A DNA stretch of 64,000 nucleotides from Couchioplanes caeruleus (GTDB lineage Bacteria > Actinomycetota > Actinomycetes > Mycobacteriales > Micromonosporaceae). A model generated the notes under the pieces. That model was not told where the DNA came from. It made no database searches and was given only the letters and a program-made list of their open reading frames with translations. Position 1 is the stretch's first letter. Each line of letters starts with the position of its first letter. The stretch spans positions 6,258,501 through 6,322,500 of the forward strand of contig NZ_CP092183.1 of assembly GCF_023499255.1 (NCBI RefSeq). The letters are read 5' to 3'. Positions 8,842 through 18,139 of this stretch are shown here, one piece after another. The position numbers were made by a program, and so were the translations under genes.

Positions 8842-9653
8842 GTTGAATCCTCACGTCCCAGACTGTGCGGTTCGATACGGTCCCACCTATTAGACCGCCT
8901 CCAACGATCATGCGCTAGGTATCCCGGCTTAGCCAGCGTGCCCATTTATCAGTGTCAGGAACCCGACGATGACCACGGGCATCAATGTCAGACACTTGCC
9001 TGACGGACGCCGGCGGACCTGTCCCACCAGCCGGTGAAACGTTTTGCCAGGGCCGCCGCGGCACCCCGCGGCGCCGGGCCGCTCCGCCGATCAAGGGCCG
9101 ATGACCTGCGCAAACATCATCTAGCCCGGGAGTGGACAACGATGTCACTGTGCGTCTATCCGCCGTTCACCCTGGGACGTGATCCACGGCCGGGACGAGC
9201 CTCCGAGCGGGTGTCGCAGGCGCCCGGAAGCCCCCGCGGGGCGACCGGGGAATCCTCAGATGTCGCACTGTCTGTGTGGGCACCAGTTGACAACCGACGA
9301 TGCCCTTGATCCTCGATCTCGCCTCCGACAGGCCCGCCGCACCCGCCCAGGACCCAGAAGCCCAGCCCACCCGCCGAGGCCACCGCGCAAGGCACCCCGC
9401 GCACGCCCGCCCGCAAGGCCACCCGCGCACGCTGCGCCCGCAAGACCTACCCGCGCACGGCCCCGCCCGCAAGGCCACGGACGCACAGCCGGCCTGCAAG
9501 GCCACCCACGCACAGCCGGCCTGCAAGGCCACCCACGCACGGCAAGCCAGGTAAGCCCGGCCACCGCATCACCCGCCGGCCACCCGCCGAGGCCACCCGC
9601 CGGACCCCCGGCGCAGAAACCCCGGCGCCGGAAACCGGCCCGGCCCGGCCACC
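8842..9653. other. 812-bp intergenic region, no gene seen
   Basis: The first 300 bp upstream of the HTH gene are less GC-biased (for example CCTATTAGACC near 8885) and must contain its promoter. From about 9300 the sequence becomes C/A/G-rich low complexity with 27-bp degenerate repeats (separate entry). Open frames here have repetitive composition and no start signals. Confidence 0.6.
9399..9545. repeat. 27-bp tandem repeat array
   Basis: Two exact 27-nt units lie at 9481-9507 and 9508-9534 (ACGCACAGCCGGCCTGCAAG then GCCACCC). Diverged units extend back to about 9399 (GCGCACG...CGCCCGCAAGGCCAC). Because 27 is a multiple of three, all frames stay open and produce spurious Ala/Cys/His-rich reading frames. 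Confidence 0.75.
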
Positions 9654-11258
<1,605 letters not shown>

Positions 11259-11471
11259 GAAAACGCTCGCTCTCGGGAGGGCTGGCTCGGGGCACACGGA
11301 AGCGCCGGCCGGTGGGTCACGCGGTCGGCGCGGGGCAGGTCAGCCTTCGCAGAGCAGCACCGGGCAAGTGTACCGGGCGCCCCGGCGCGGTTCCCAACCC
11401 GATTAAGGCGCAAGATCATCGGGTACACGGGCGACACGCCGAGCGCGCGGGCCTCGGGCCGGGAGGACGAG

Positions 11472-12386
11472 ATGGAACTCAACGAGAACGCCAGGATCGA
11501 CACGAGCCAGATCGACGACCAGCGTTCCGCGGGTGGCGGTGGCGGTGGCATCGGCGGTCTGCCGATCGGCGGTGGCGGCCTGACCGGCATCATCGTGACC
11601 GTGCTGGTCGCCCTGGTGGGCGGCTACTTCGGCATCAACAACCTCAGCGGCGGCGGAGGCGAACCGCAGACCGGCGACAACACGTCGCTGCAGCAGGAAT
11701 GCTCACAGTCCGACGCGATCAAGCAGCTGGACTGCCGCAACGCGCTGTTCGTCAACTCGATCCAGGACTACTGGGCCGACGCGTTCCCGCAGAACTTCGG
11801 CGACCCGTACAAGCCGTCGAAGACCGTCTACTTCTCCAACCAGGTCCGCACCGGCTGCGGCGCCGCGGACTCCGGAACGGGCCCGTTCTACTGCCCGGCC
11901 GACGACCGCGTCTACATCGACCTCACGTTCTACCGCCTGCTCGCCGACCAGCTCGGCGCCCCGGGCGAGTTCGCCCAGCCGTACGTCCTCGCCCACGAAT
12001 ACGGGCACCACATCCAGGACCTGGCCGGCACCGAGGCCGCGATGCGCCGCGAGCAGGAACGCAGCCCGGGCGACGCGAACAAGCTGTCGGTGAAGCTGGA
12101 ACTGCAGGCGGACTGCTACGCGGGCGTATGGGCCAAGAACGCCACCGGCACCGACGTGGGCGGCCAGAAGATCTTCAAGAGCATCTCCGACCAGGACATC
12201 CAGGAAGGCCTGGACACGGCCAGCAAGATCGGCGACGACACCCTCCAGCAGCGCAGCGGCGGCTCGGTCAACCCGGCAGAATTCACCCACGGCACCAGCG
12301 CGCAACGCCAGCAATGGTTCCGCCAGGGCTATGAGAGCGGCTCCCCGAAGAACTGCGACACGTTCGCCGCGGGCGCCGTCTCCTAG
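11472..12386 (+). CDS. Membrane-anchored neutral zinc metallopeptidase (YpfJ/KPN_02809 family)
   Basis: 304 residues; ATG 11472 after GGAGGACGA. A Gly-rich N-terminal cytoplasmic stretch (residues 20-35) precedes one membrane helix (GIIVTVLVALVGGYFGI, about 37-55), and the rest lies outside. The active site is HEYGHH (about 173-178), with ELQADCYAGVWA (about 210) supplying the third zinc ligand, as in the putative neutral zinc metallopeptidase family PF04228. Four or more Cys (QQECSQSD, LDCRN, TGCGA, FYCPAD) suggest disulfides in the extracellular domain. Physiological substrate unknown. A dispersed element starts right after its stop. Confidence 0.9.
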   Translation: MELNENARIDTSQIDDQRSAGGGGGGIGGLPIGGGGLTGIIVTVLVALVGGYFGINNLSGGGGEPQTGDNTSLQQECSQSDAIKQLDCRNALFVNSIQDYWADAFPQNFGDPYKPSKTVYFSNQVRTGCGAADSGTGPFYCPADDRVYIDLTFYRLLADQLGAPGEFAQPYVLAHEYGHHIQDLAGTEAAMRREQERSPGDANKLSVKLELQADCYAGVWAKNATGTDVGGQKIFKSISDQDIQEGLDTASKIGDDTLQQRSGGSVNPAEFTHGTSAQRQQWFRQGYESGSPKNCDTFAAGAVS

Positions 12387-12387
12387 A

Positions 12388-12465
12388 ACAATCAAGAGCT
12401 TCATGTCGTAGCCCGGTGGGTGGCACAGACCGTCGCTCCGCCGAGGCCGGGGCCGGGGCCCAGCA
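12388..12465 (+). repeat. Dispersed 3' element, copy A
   Basis: This begins 2 nt after the zinc peptidase stop. It shares about 75 nt with the reverse complement of 25303-25386, including an identical TCATGTCGTAGC core, then GGGTGG, GACCGTCGCTCC and GCCGAGGCCGG. An inverted pair, CGGTGG (12414-12419) with CCGCCG, frames the second half. The corresponding pair in copy B is CGGCGG/CCGCCG, so the T:G pair here is compensated by wobble. Confidence 0.65.
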
Positions 12466-12605
12466 TTCGCTGGCCCTGGCCCCTTCATTCTGCGTAAATG
12501 GCCGTCCCTCACCCGGAGTGCATGGCCCCTCCACGGACCTGCACTCCCACCCTCCAGCCACCCGCACCCCACCACCCGGCCCGGACCGGCCCGCACCCCC
12601 TGCTT

Positions 12606-12790
12606 GCACCCCACCCGGGCCCGCTGCACCCCACCCGGGCCCGCTGCACCCCACCCACGCCCGCTGCACCCGACCTGGGGCCCGCTGCATCCCACCTCTG
12701 GCTGCACCCCTGGCCCGGCTGCGCCGCACCCCACCCGGCCCGGTTGCCCCCCGGCCTGGCTGCACCCCACCGGCCCGGCTGCACGCCCGC
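12606..12790. repeat. 20-bp tandem repeat, degenerating rightwards
   Basis: The unit GCACCCCACCCGGGCCCGCT is exact at 12606 and 12626, one-or-two-base variants occur at 12646 and 12666, and shorter versions continue to about 12790. The surrounding 12387-12963 stretch holds no gene I can support. Confidence 0.8.
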
Positions 12791-12963
12791 CCTCCCCCAC
12801 CGGCGAGTGCGACCGGAAAAGCCGTTGCCCAGCGGTTCCGGCGCAACCACCATGGGCGCGTGACCACCGTGAGCCTGCCGAAGACCGCTGTCACCGCCGC
12901 GCCCGTACGGGCCCGGCGACAGCAGCGTGTCCCCGGCGGCCCGGCGGTCCCCGTACCCGTGTC

Positions 12964-13554
12964 ATGAGCGCCTTCCTCGCCGGCGTGATCGCCGGCTACG
13001 GCGTCGCCGTGCCCGTCGGCGCGATCGCGGTCCTCATCGCGGGCCTCAGCGCCCGCGCCTCCCTGCGAGTGGGCGCCGCCGCCGGCCTGGGCGCGGCCAC
13101 CGCGGACGGCGTCTACGCCGCGATCGCCGTCATCGGCGGCGCGGCCCTGACGGCCACGATCGCCCCGATCGCCACCCCATTGCGCTGGGCCGCGGCGGGC
13201 GTCCTGCTCCTCCTGGCAGCCCACACCGCCTGGTCGGCGCTCACGAAGCCGGCCACCACCCACGACACCGACCGCACCACCCCGGCGGGGGCGTACCTCG
13301 GCATCCTCGGCCTCACCCTGCTCAACCCGGCAACGGTCGTCTACTTCACCGCCCTGGTTCTGGGCCGCGGCGGCCAGGGCGGCGGCGCCTGGTTCGTCCT
13401 CGGCGCATTCCTCGCCTCGGCCACCTGGCAACTCCTGATCGCGGGCAGCGGCTCCCTGATCGGCCGCTTCCTGACAAGCCCCCGCGCCCGCCTCACCACA
13501 GCCCTGATCTCCAGCACAGTGATCGCCGCGCTGGCCATAGGCCTCTTGCTGTAG
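12964..13554 (+). CDS. LysE/RhtB-family amino-acid exporter
   Basis: 196 residues from ATG 12964; no strong ribosome-binding site precedes it. The protein is almost entirely hydrophobic with about six membrane helices. It begins FLAGVIAGYGVAVPVGAIAV, where the VPVG(A) pattern matches the conserved PGP-type motif at the start of LysE-type exporters, and has NPATVVYFTALV in the fourth helix region (family: NPK/NP(K)A...FF). A short charged loop at about 98-108 separates the two halves. It probably exports an amino acid or similar solute; substrate unknown. It stands alone between repeat-rich intergenic regions. Confidence 0.8.
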   Translation: MSAFLAGVIAGYGVAVPVGAIAVLIAGLSARASLRVGAAAGLGAATADGVYAAIAVIGGAALTATIAPIATPLRWAAAGVLLLLAAHTAWSALTKPATTHDTDRTTPAGAYLGILGLTLLNPATVVYFTALVLGRGGQGGGAWFVLGAFLASATWQLLIAGSGSLIGRFLTSPRARLTTALISSTVIAALAIGLLL

Positions 13555-13700
13555 ACCCGCCCCCACCCGTTGGCCCTGCGCCGCATCGCCGCCCCGACGT
13601 AGGTCCCCCGCTCTGACACGGACACACGACCAGGCCTCGGCTGCCGACGAGAGCCGGCGCCCGACCGCCCGCGCAACGGTCACCGCTCCGGGCTGGGCAC

Positions 13701-13960
13701 GGCCCACGGCACGAAGCAAACCCGACCGCCCCCAAGCCACCGCCCGACCACCCAACACGACCGTCGCGGCTGCGAGGGCGGCGGCATGGTCCACAGCACG
13801 GAGCGAACTCCACCGCCCCCAAGCCGGCGCCGGACCACCGAGCGCGACCGTCGCGGCTTCGGGGGCGGGGGATGGTCCACGCAGGGATCAAGCCTGACCG
13901 CCCGGAGTGAGCCAGCCCCCGCCCCCGAAGCCCACCGCAACCACCCAGTCGCACAGGGTC
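13701..13960. repeat. About 87-bp imperfect tandem repeat (two full copies, a partial third)
   Basis: Copy 1 (13701-13787) and copy 2 (13788-13873) both run GG(C/T)CCAC, then ACCGCCCCCAAGCC, then GACCGTCGCGGCT and GGGGCGG. A third, more diverged copy starts at 13874. The 475-bp region 13555-14029 otherwise holds no convincing gene. Confidence 0.7.
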
Positions 13961-14029
13961 AAGCACGACGAGGCAGGGCGAGAGCAGGCGGACACCGAGC
14001 CGGGGTGTCGCTCGGACGCTGTGCAGGGG

Positions 14030-14719
14030 TCAGGCCGGGAGGTGGTCGACGGCGTTGTAGCGGTCCAGGACCAGACGCCCCGAGGAGCCGTCGAAGCGAG
14101 TGATCGAAGCGTTCAGCACACGTCCCTCCGCCTCGACCGCCGCGAGGGCCCCCCAGTCGAGGCCCTCGATCACGTACCGCATCATCAGCACGACCGCGTC
14201 GTGGGCGACCACCACGACGCGCCGGCCGGCGTGATCCCGGTTCAGGTCGGTGAGGAAGGCGGTGAGGCGCTCCGCGATGTCGCCGAACGACTCGCCGTTG
14301 GGCGGGCGGTAGTGGTACTCGCCGGCGTCGTCGAGGCGGCCCTGCTCGTCCGGGTACCGCTGCGTGATGGCGGCCCGGGTCATCATCTCGAGGTCGCCCA
14401 TCAGCCGGTCCACCAGCCGGTCGTCGGTGGCCGGCTCGGGCAGGTCCAGCCCGGACGCCTCCGCGGCGATCCGCCACGTCTCCCGGGCTCGACGGTACGG
14501 CGACGTCACGACGACCTCGGGCACCCGGCCGGCGGGCAGCGCGGCGAGCCACCGTCCGACCGCCTCGGCCTGCGTCACGCCCAGGCCGGTGAGCTCCACG
14601 TCGGCGTCGCGGCCGGTCAGTCCCGAGTCGTCGAGTCCACCGGCGTCGGCCTCGGGGAAGGCCACGTTCGAGGTGCTCTGCCCGTGCCGGATGAGGGTCA
14701 GCTCCGCGACGATGTCCAC
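14030..14719 (-). CDS. Histidine phosphatase (phosphoglycerate mutase-like) family protein
   Basis: 229 residues. LTLIRHGQSTSN at residues 7-18 carries the catalytic RHG; a second segment YRRARETWRIA fits the family's conserved arginine, and VVVVAHDAVVLMM supplies the second catalytic histidine near residue 175. These define the two-histidine phosphatase fold. Substrate cannot be told from sequence; phosphoglycerate mutase itself is unlikely because its longer specific loops are absent. It is followed upstream by the acVLRF1-like gene after 9 nt, so the two probably form an operon. Confidence 0.88.
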   Translation of the reverse strand: MDIVAELTLIRHGQSTSNVAFPEADAGGLDDSGLTGRDADVELTGLGVTQAEAVGRWLAALPAGRVPEVVVTSPYRRARETWRIAAEASGLDLPEPATDDRLVDRLMGDLEMMTRAAITQRYPDEQGRLDDAGEYHYRPPNGESFGDIAERLTAFLTDLNRDHAGRRVVVVAHDAVVLMMRYVIEGLDWGALAAVEAEGRVLNASITRFDGSSGRLVLDRYNAVDHLPA

Positions 14720-14728
14720 GGGGAAACC

Positions 14729-15379
14729 CTATCCGCGGCCGCCGGTCGCCGGGTCCCGCACGAGGATGCGTACGGCCCGCGCCGACGCCACGGCCTCGTC
14801 GAGGACGGCGCGGCGGGGCTCGGGCACGTCGAGGAAGCGCTCGTGCCGCAACGGCACCAGCGCGGCCAGCCGTGGGGCCGCGAGGATCGCCTCGACCGCC
14901 GTACGGTCGCCGCCGGTGACCAGGGCCGTCAGCGCGCGTACCTCGGGCAGCAGAAGGCGCTCGACGATGGCCGCGCCGTCCGCGGCGGCCGCCTTGGCCT
15001 GATTGTCGCGCCGGCGGGCGAAGCGCTGCTGTGACCAGCCACCCGCGGCCGTCCGGCCCTGCACGTAGTGGGTGTCCACCTTGGACGTCAGCACCTTCGG
15101 ACCGTCGGCGACGCCCACGGCCACGGCTCCCTTGCGGGCGAGCAGCAACCCGACGCGGCGCGGCTCCTGCACCACGCGCTGCAGCTCGGCCAGGTCCGTG
15201 ACGGGCGGCGCACCGGGTGGCGGGGACAGCTCGGCGGTGGCTCCGTCCGTACCCGTCAGCATCAGTCCGTCGGAGTCGCATCCTCCGTGCCGGGCGGCGA
15301 AATTCTCCAGCCACCGTTCGAGCCGCTCCGGGGGCACGTCGACCCACCGTCCTCCCCCGGCCGCCGGTCGTGTGCTCAT
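14729..15379 (-). CDS. acVLRF1-like peptidyl-tRNA hydrolase/release factor (Vms1-like)
   Basis: 216 residues. The segment VQGRTAAGGWSQQRFARRR (residues 106-123) is the hallmark of the actinobacterial Vms1-like release-factor family, where the Gln in the GGxSQ-type loop takes the role of the GGQ glutamine of classical release factors. The preceding strand (KVLTSKVDTHYV) and the helical tail fit the eRF1 domain 2-like fold. Members are thought to free peptides from stalled large ribosomal subunits. This assignment is from family recognition. It lies 9 nt before the histidine phosphatase gene and is divergent from an AlkD-like gene. Confidence 0.8.
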   Translation of the reverse strand: MSTRPAAGGGRWVDVPPERLERWLENFAARHGGCDSDGLMLTGTDGATAELSPPPGAPPVTDLAELQRVVQEPRRVGLLLARKGAVAVGVADGPKVLTSKVDTHYVQGRTAAGGWSQQRFARRRDNQAKAAAADGAAIVERLLLPEVRALTALVTGGDRTAVEAILAAPRLAALVPLRHERFLDVPEPRRAVLDEAVASARAVRILVRDPATGGRG

Positions 15380-15471
15380 GACGGACCAGCGTACGGCGGC
15401 ACGACCCGTGGCGCGGGCCGCCGTCTTACGGGCAACGGACGTCCGTCGCTCCCGGGTGGCATGATCCGGGC

Positions 15472-16155
15472 ATGACCCGATCGCCGGCCGACGAGGTGAT
15501 GGAGCGGCTGGTGCGGCTCTTCGAGGCGGCCCGGGAGCCGGAACGGGCCGTGCACGCCGCCGCCTACATGCGGAACCAGTTCGCGTTTCTCGGCTTTCCG
15601 ACGCCCACTCAGCGCGCCCTCGCCAGGAGCGTGGTGGCCGGCCTGCCGAAACCGGCCGAGGAGGACCTCCGGGCGGTGGCGCTGGCGTGCTGGGACCGGG
15701 ACGAGCGGGAATACCAGTACTTCGCCTGCGACTGGCTGCGCGCCAACGTGCGGGTGCCCGGCCCCGGATTCCTCGGCACGGCGCGAACGCTGATCACGAC
15801 GAAGCCGTGGTGGGACACCGTGGACCCGCTCGCGACCCGGTTCGTCGGCGGGCTGGTGCGGCGGCATCCGCAGCTCGTCGCGGACATGGACGCCTGGGCC
15901 GGGGACGACAACGTCTGGCTCGTCCGTACGGCGCTGCTGCACCAGTTGCACTACGGCACCGAGACGGACACCGATCGGCTGTTCGGATACTGCACGCGGC
16001 AGGCCGGGCACGCCGACTTCTTCGTGCGGAAGGCGATCGGCTGGGCGCTGCGCCACTACGCCCGCACCGATCCGGACGCGGTACGCGACTACGTGGCGAA
16101 GAACCGGGGCCTGCTGTCGCCGTTGTCCGTGCGCGAAGCCACCAAGCACCTCTGA
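15472..16155 (+). CDS. DNA alkylation repair protein, AlkD-like
   Basis: 227 residues of helical repeats. FLGFPTPTQRALAR, CWDRDEREYQYFACDWLRAN, TTKPWWDTVDPLATRFVG, DNVWLVRTALLHQLHYG and FFVRKAIGWALRHYA follow in order, matching the HEAT-like (ALK) repeats of AlkD. The WDTVD segment and the RKAIGWAL(R) helix are characteristic; AlkD-family glycosylases remove bulky cationic alkylated bases without base flipping. The gene is monocistronic, convergent with the DinB-type gene only 2 nt away, and divergent from the acVLRF1-like gene. Confidence 0.88.
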   Translation: MTRSPADEVMERLVRLFEAAREPERAVHAAAYMRNQFAFLGFPTPTQRALARSVVAGLPKPAEEDLRAVALACWDRDEREYQYFACDWLRANVRVPGPGFLGTARTLITTKPWWDTVDPLATRFVGGLVRRHPQLVADMDAWAGDDNVWLVRTALLHQLHYGTETDTDRLFGYCTRQAGHADFFVRKAIGWALRHYARTDPDAVRDYVAKNRGLLSPLSVREATKHL

Positions 16156-16157
16156 CG

Positions 16158-16910
16158 TCATTCGTTGTCGATCCACGACAGCAGCTCGTCCACCGCCGAC
16201 GGGTCACCAGTGACCGTCACAGCCTCCAAGCCGACCCGCTTGAACAGCACCAGCAGCAGGTCGCTGGCCGACGCCCGGATCGTGGCAACCGGGTCGCCGC
16301 TGGGCGCGGGGTCGGCCGTGGCGCCCTGCAGCGTGAGGTCGAGCAGCCAGGTGGGACCCTCCACCGCCGAGAGCGCGATCCGGGCGGGACGATGCGGCCA
16401 TGCCCCGAGGCTGCCCAGGCTGACCTGCAGGAACTCCGGCACGGCGTCCACGGCGACCGCGGCGGGGATCGGCTCGGGTCTGCCGGCGGCGTCCTGGGCG
16501 TCGTACGCGTGGACCGCCGCCTCCTGGACCTGGTGCCGCGCGACCGCCCGCACCGTCATCGGCGCGTCCGAGTCCCCCCACCAGGTCCAGCAGGCCTCGT
16601 CGGGGTCGGCGGCCCGCAGCGCGCCCAGCAGCAGCCGGGTCGACTCGGCGGACCAGGTGAGCAGCTCGCCGTGGGGCGTCCGGTCACCGATCGCCTCCGC
16701 GGAGGGTGGCGCGCCGGACGGGCCGGCGGCGACCGTCGCAGCCCAGAAGCGGTGTACCTCGCCGAGGTGGGCGATGAGGTCGCCGGCGTTCCAGTCGGGG
16801 CAGCCGGGCACGCGGGCCCCGGGGTCTGCCGCGGCGGCGGCCTCACGGAAGGCGGCCGCCCGCTCGTCGATGAGGTCCAGCAGCTCCGGGTACGCAGGCG
16901 TACGAGTCAT
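16158..16910 (-). CDS. Maleylpyruvate isomerase-family (mycothiol-type DinB) enzyme
   Basis: 250 residues. VPGCPDWNAGDLIAHLGEVHRFW (residues 34-56) holds the first histidines of the DinB/MDMPI fold, and HQVQEAAVHAYDAQDAAG (about 128-145) holds the remaining metal ligand, with a C-terminal MDMPI_C-like domain (residues 160-250). The family uses mycothiol, the actinobacterial thiol, in isomerase or S-transferase reactions; the exact substrate is unknown. It is encoded just upstream of the suf operon terminator region and converges with the AlkD-like gene. Confidence 0.82.
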   Translation of the reverse strand: MTRTPAYPELLDLIDERAAAFREAAAAADPGARVPGCPDWNAGDLIAHLGEVHRFWAATVAAGPSGAPPSAEAIGDRTPHGELLTWSAESTRLLLGALRAADPDEACWTWWGDSDAPMTVRAVARHQVQEAAVHAYDAQDAAGRPEPIPAAVAVDAVPEFLQVSLGSLGAWPHRPARIALSAVEGPTWLLDLTLQGATADPAPSGDPVATIRASASDLLLVLFKRVGLEAVTVTGDPSAVDELLSWIDNE

Positions 16911-17024
16911 GCCCGTTGTCTACCACCCGCCTCCGACGGAAACCGCCCGGACGCGGGAACGCCACTGACGCACGAGCGCACGTCGAGAAAGCCCCCGGCG
17001 CGACGCCGCACCCTCGGCAGACGC

Positions 17025-17059
17025 GGAAGCCGCCGGGTCTCGGCGACCCGGCGGCTTCC
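17025..17059 (-). terminator. Strong hairpin ending the suf operon
   Basis: GGAAGCCGCCGGGTC (17025-17039) pairs perfectly over 15 bp with GACCCGGCGGCTTCC (17045-17059) around a 5-nt loop. It lies 15 nt beyond the sufT stop. There is no U-tract, as is common in high-GC actinobacteria. Confidence 0.8.
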
Positions 17060-17073
17060 GGCCGTACGGTGGA

Positions 17074-17607
17074 TCAGACGTTGAAGCCGAGCGCCCGCAG
17101 CTGCTCGCGGCCGTCGTCGGTGATCTTGTCCGGCCCCCACGGCGGCAGCCAGACCCAGTTGATGCGGAAGTCCTTGACCAGGCCGCCGCCCGGGCCGGTG
17201 GTCAGCGCCTGGCGGGTCTGGTCCTCGATCACGTCGGTCAGCGGGCACGCCGCCGAGGTGAGCGTCATGTCGAGGGTGGCCACGTTGTCGTCGTCCACGT
17301 GGGCGTCGTAGACCAGGCCGAGGTCGACGACGTTGATGCCGAGCTCCGGGTCGACGACGTCCTTCATCGCCTCCTCGACGTCGGCGACGCTCGCCTTCGA
17401 GACGGCGCCCCCGCCGGCAGCGTCGGCCGCCGAAGCCGGGGGAACCGCCGCAGCCGGCGCACCGGCGTCGGTCACGGACGACGGGGAAGCCGCCGCACCG
17501 TCCGTCGCGGGAGACGAGGTGGCCGAGGAAGCCGGCGACGTCGCGTCGTCGGGCCCGGCGGTCTCCGCCGCGTCCGAGGCGATCTCTTCAACAGTTCTGT
17601 CGGTCAT
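17074..17607 (-). CDS. sufT: SufT-like metal-sulfur cluster assembly factor (MIP18/DUF59)
   Basis: 177 residues. The first about 72 residues are Ala/Ser/Thr-rich and probably disordered; the rest is a compact MIP18 domain with DPELGINVVDLGLVYD, TSAACPLTDVIEDQ and a closing WLPPWGPDKITDDGREQL. The Cys in AACPL is the conserved reactive cysteine. SufT-type proteins help mature or deliver Fe-S clusters. It is the last gene of the suf operon, 85 nt after sufU and followed by a terminator. The disordered extension is longer than the usual 100-110-residue protein. Confidence 0.88.
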   Translation of the reverse strand: MTDRTVEEIASDAAETAGPDDATSPASSATSSPATDGAAASPSSVTDAGAPAAAVPPASAADAAGGGAVSKASVADVEEAMKDVVDPELGINVVDLGLVYDAHVDDDNVATLDMTLTSAACPLTDVIEDQTRQALTTGPGGGLVKDFRINWVWLPPWGPDKITDDGREQLRALGFNV

Positions 17608-17692
17608 GCTTGTCCCTCCTTGGGCATGCCCTTCCGGCCCTCACCGTCACGGCCATCGGCCGCGCACGGCGGGCGCAGTTCGGTGCAGTCGG

Positions 17693-18139
17693 TCATGCCG
17701 TCACCTCCGGGCTGACGCCCACACCCGCGCGAGCCGCGGCGTCCTTGAATGCCATCCAGGGCAGCAGTGCGCACTTCACCCGCGCCGGGTACCGGGCCAC
17801 GCCCGCGAAGGCGATGCCGTCGCCGAGCACGTCCTCGTCCGGTTCGACCTGGCCGCGGCCCTGCATGAGCTCGACGAAGGCCTCGTGGATCCGGGCCACC
17901 TCCGCCGTCGGGCGGCCCTTCAGGAGCTCGTGCAGCACCGACGCCGACGCCTGGCTGATCGAGCAGCCGACGCCGTCGTACGAGATGTCGGAGAGGTCCG
18001 ACGTCACCCGGACGGTGATCTCGTCGCCGCAGGTCGGGTTGACGTGGTGCGCCTCGCCCTCGAACGGGTCGCGCAGCCCGCGCCCGTGCGGGTGCTTGTA
18101 GTGGTCCAGGATGATGTCCTGGTAGAGCTGGTCGATCAT
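17693..18139 (-). CDS. sufU: SufU sulfur-transfer/Fe-S assembly protein
   Basis: 148 residues. Zinc ligands typical of SufU are visible: Cys37 and Asp39 in NPTCGDE, Cys59 in GVGCSIS and Cys123 in RVKCALLPW, together with the SufU-specific insertion between the second and third Cys. In SUF systems of Gram-positive and actinobacteria, zinc-bound SufU accepts persulfide sulfur from SufS. Its ATG overlaps the sufS stop (TGATG at 18137-18141), indicating translational coupling and an equimolar SufS-SufU pair. Confidence 0.95.
   Translation of the reverse strand: MIDQLYQDIILDHYKHPHGRGLRDPFEGEAHHVNPTCGDEITVRVTSDLSDISYDGVGCSISQASASVLHELLKGRPTAEVARIHEAFVELMQGRGQVEPDEDVLGDGIAFAGVARYPARVKCALLPWMAFKDAAARAGVGVSPEVTA

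Noticed and set aside
9399..9545. Possible CRISPR array
   Set aside because: The units are head-to-tail without unique spacers and degenerate along the array; no cas genes nearby.
12388..12963. Additional gene in the region after the zinc peptidase
   Set aside because: Only repeat-driven Pro/His-rich frames are present; the LysE-type gene begins at 12964.
13493..13966. Minus-strand frames over the 87-bp repeats
   Set aside because: Repeat-derived Arg/Gly/Trp-rich peptides with no start signals or domains.
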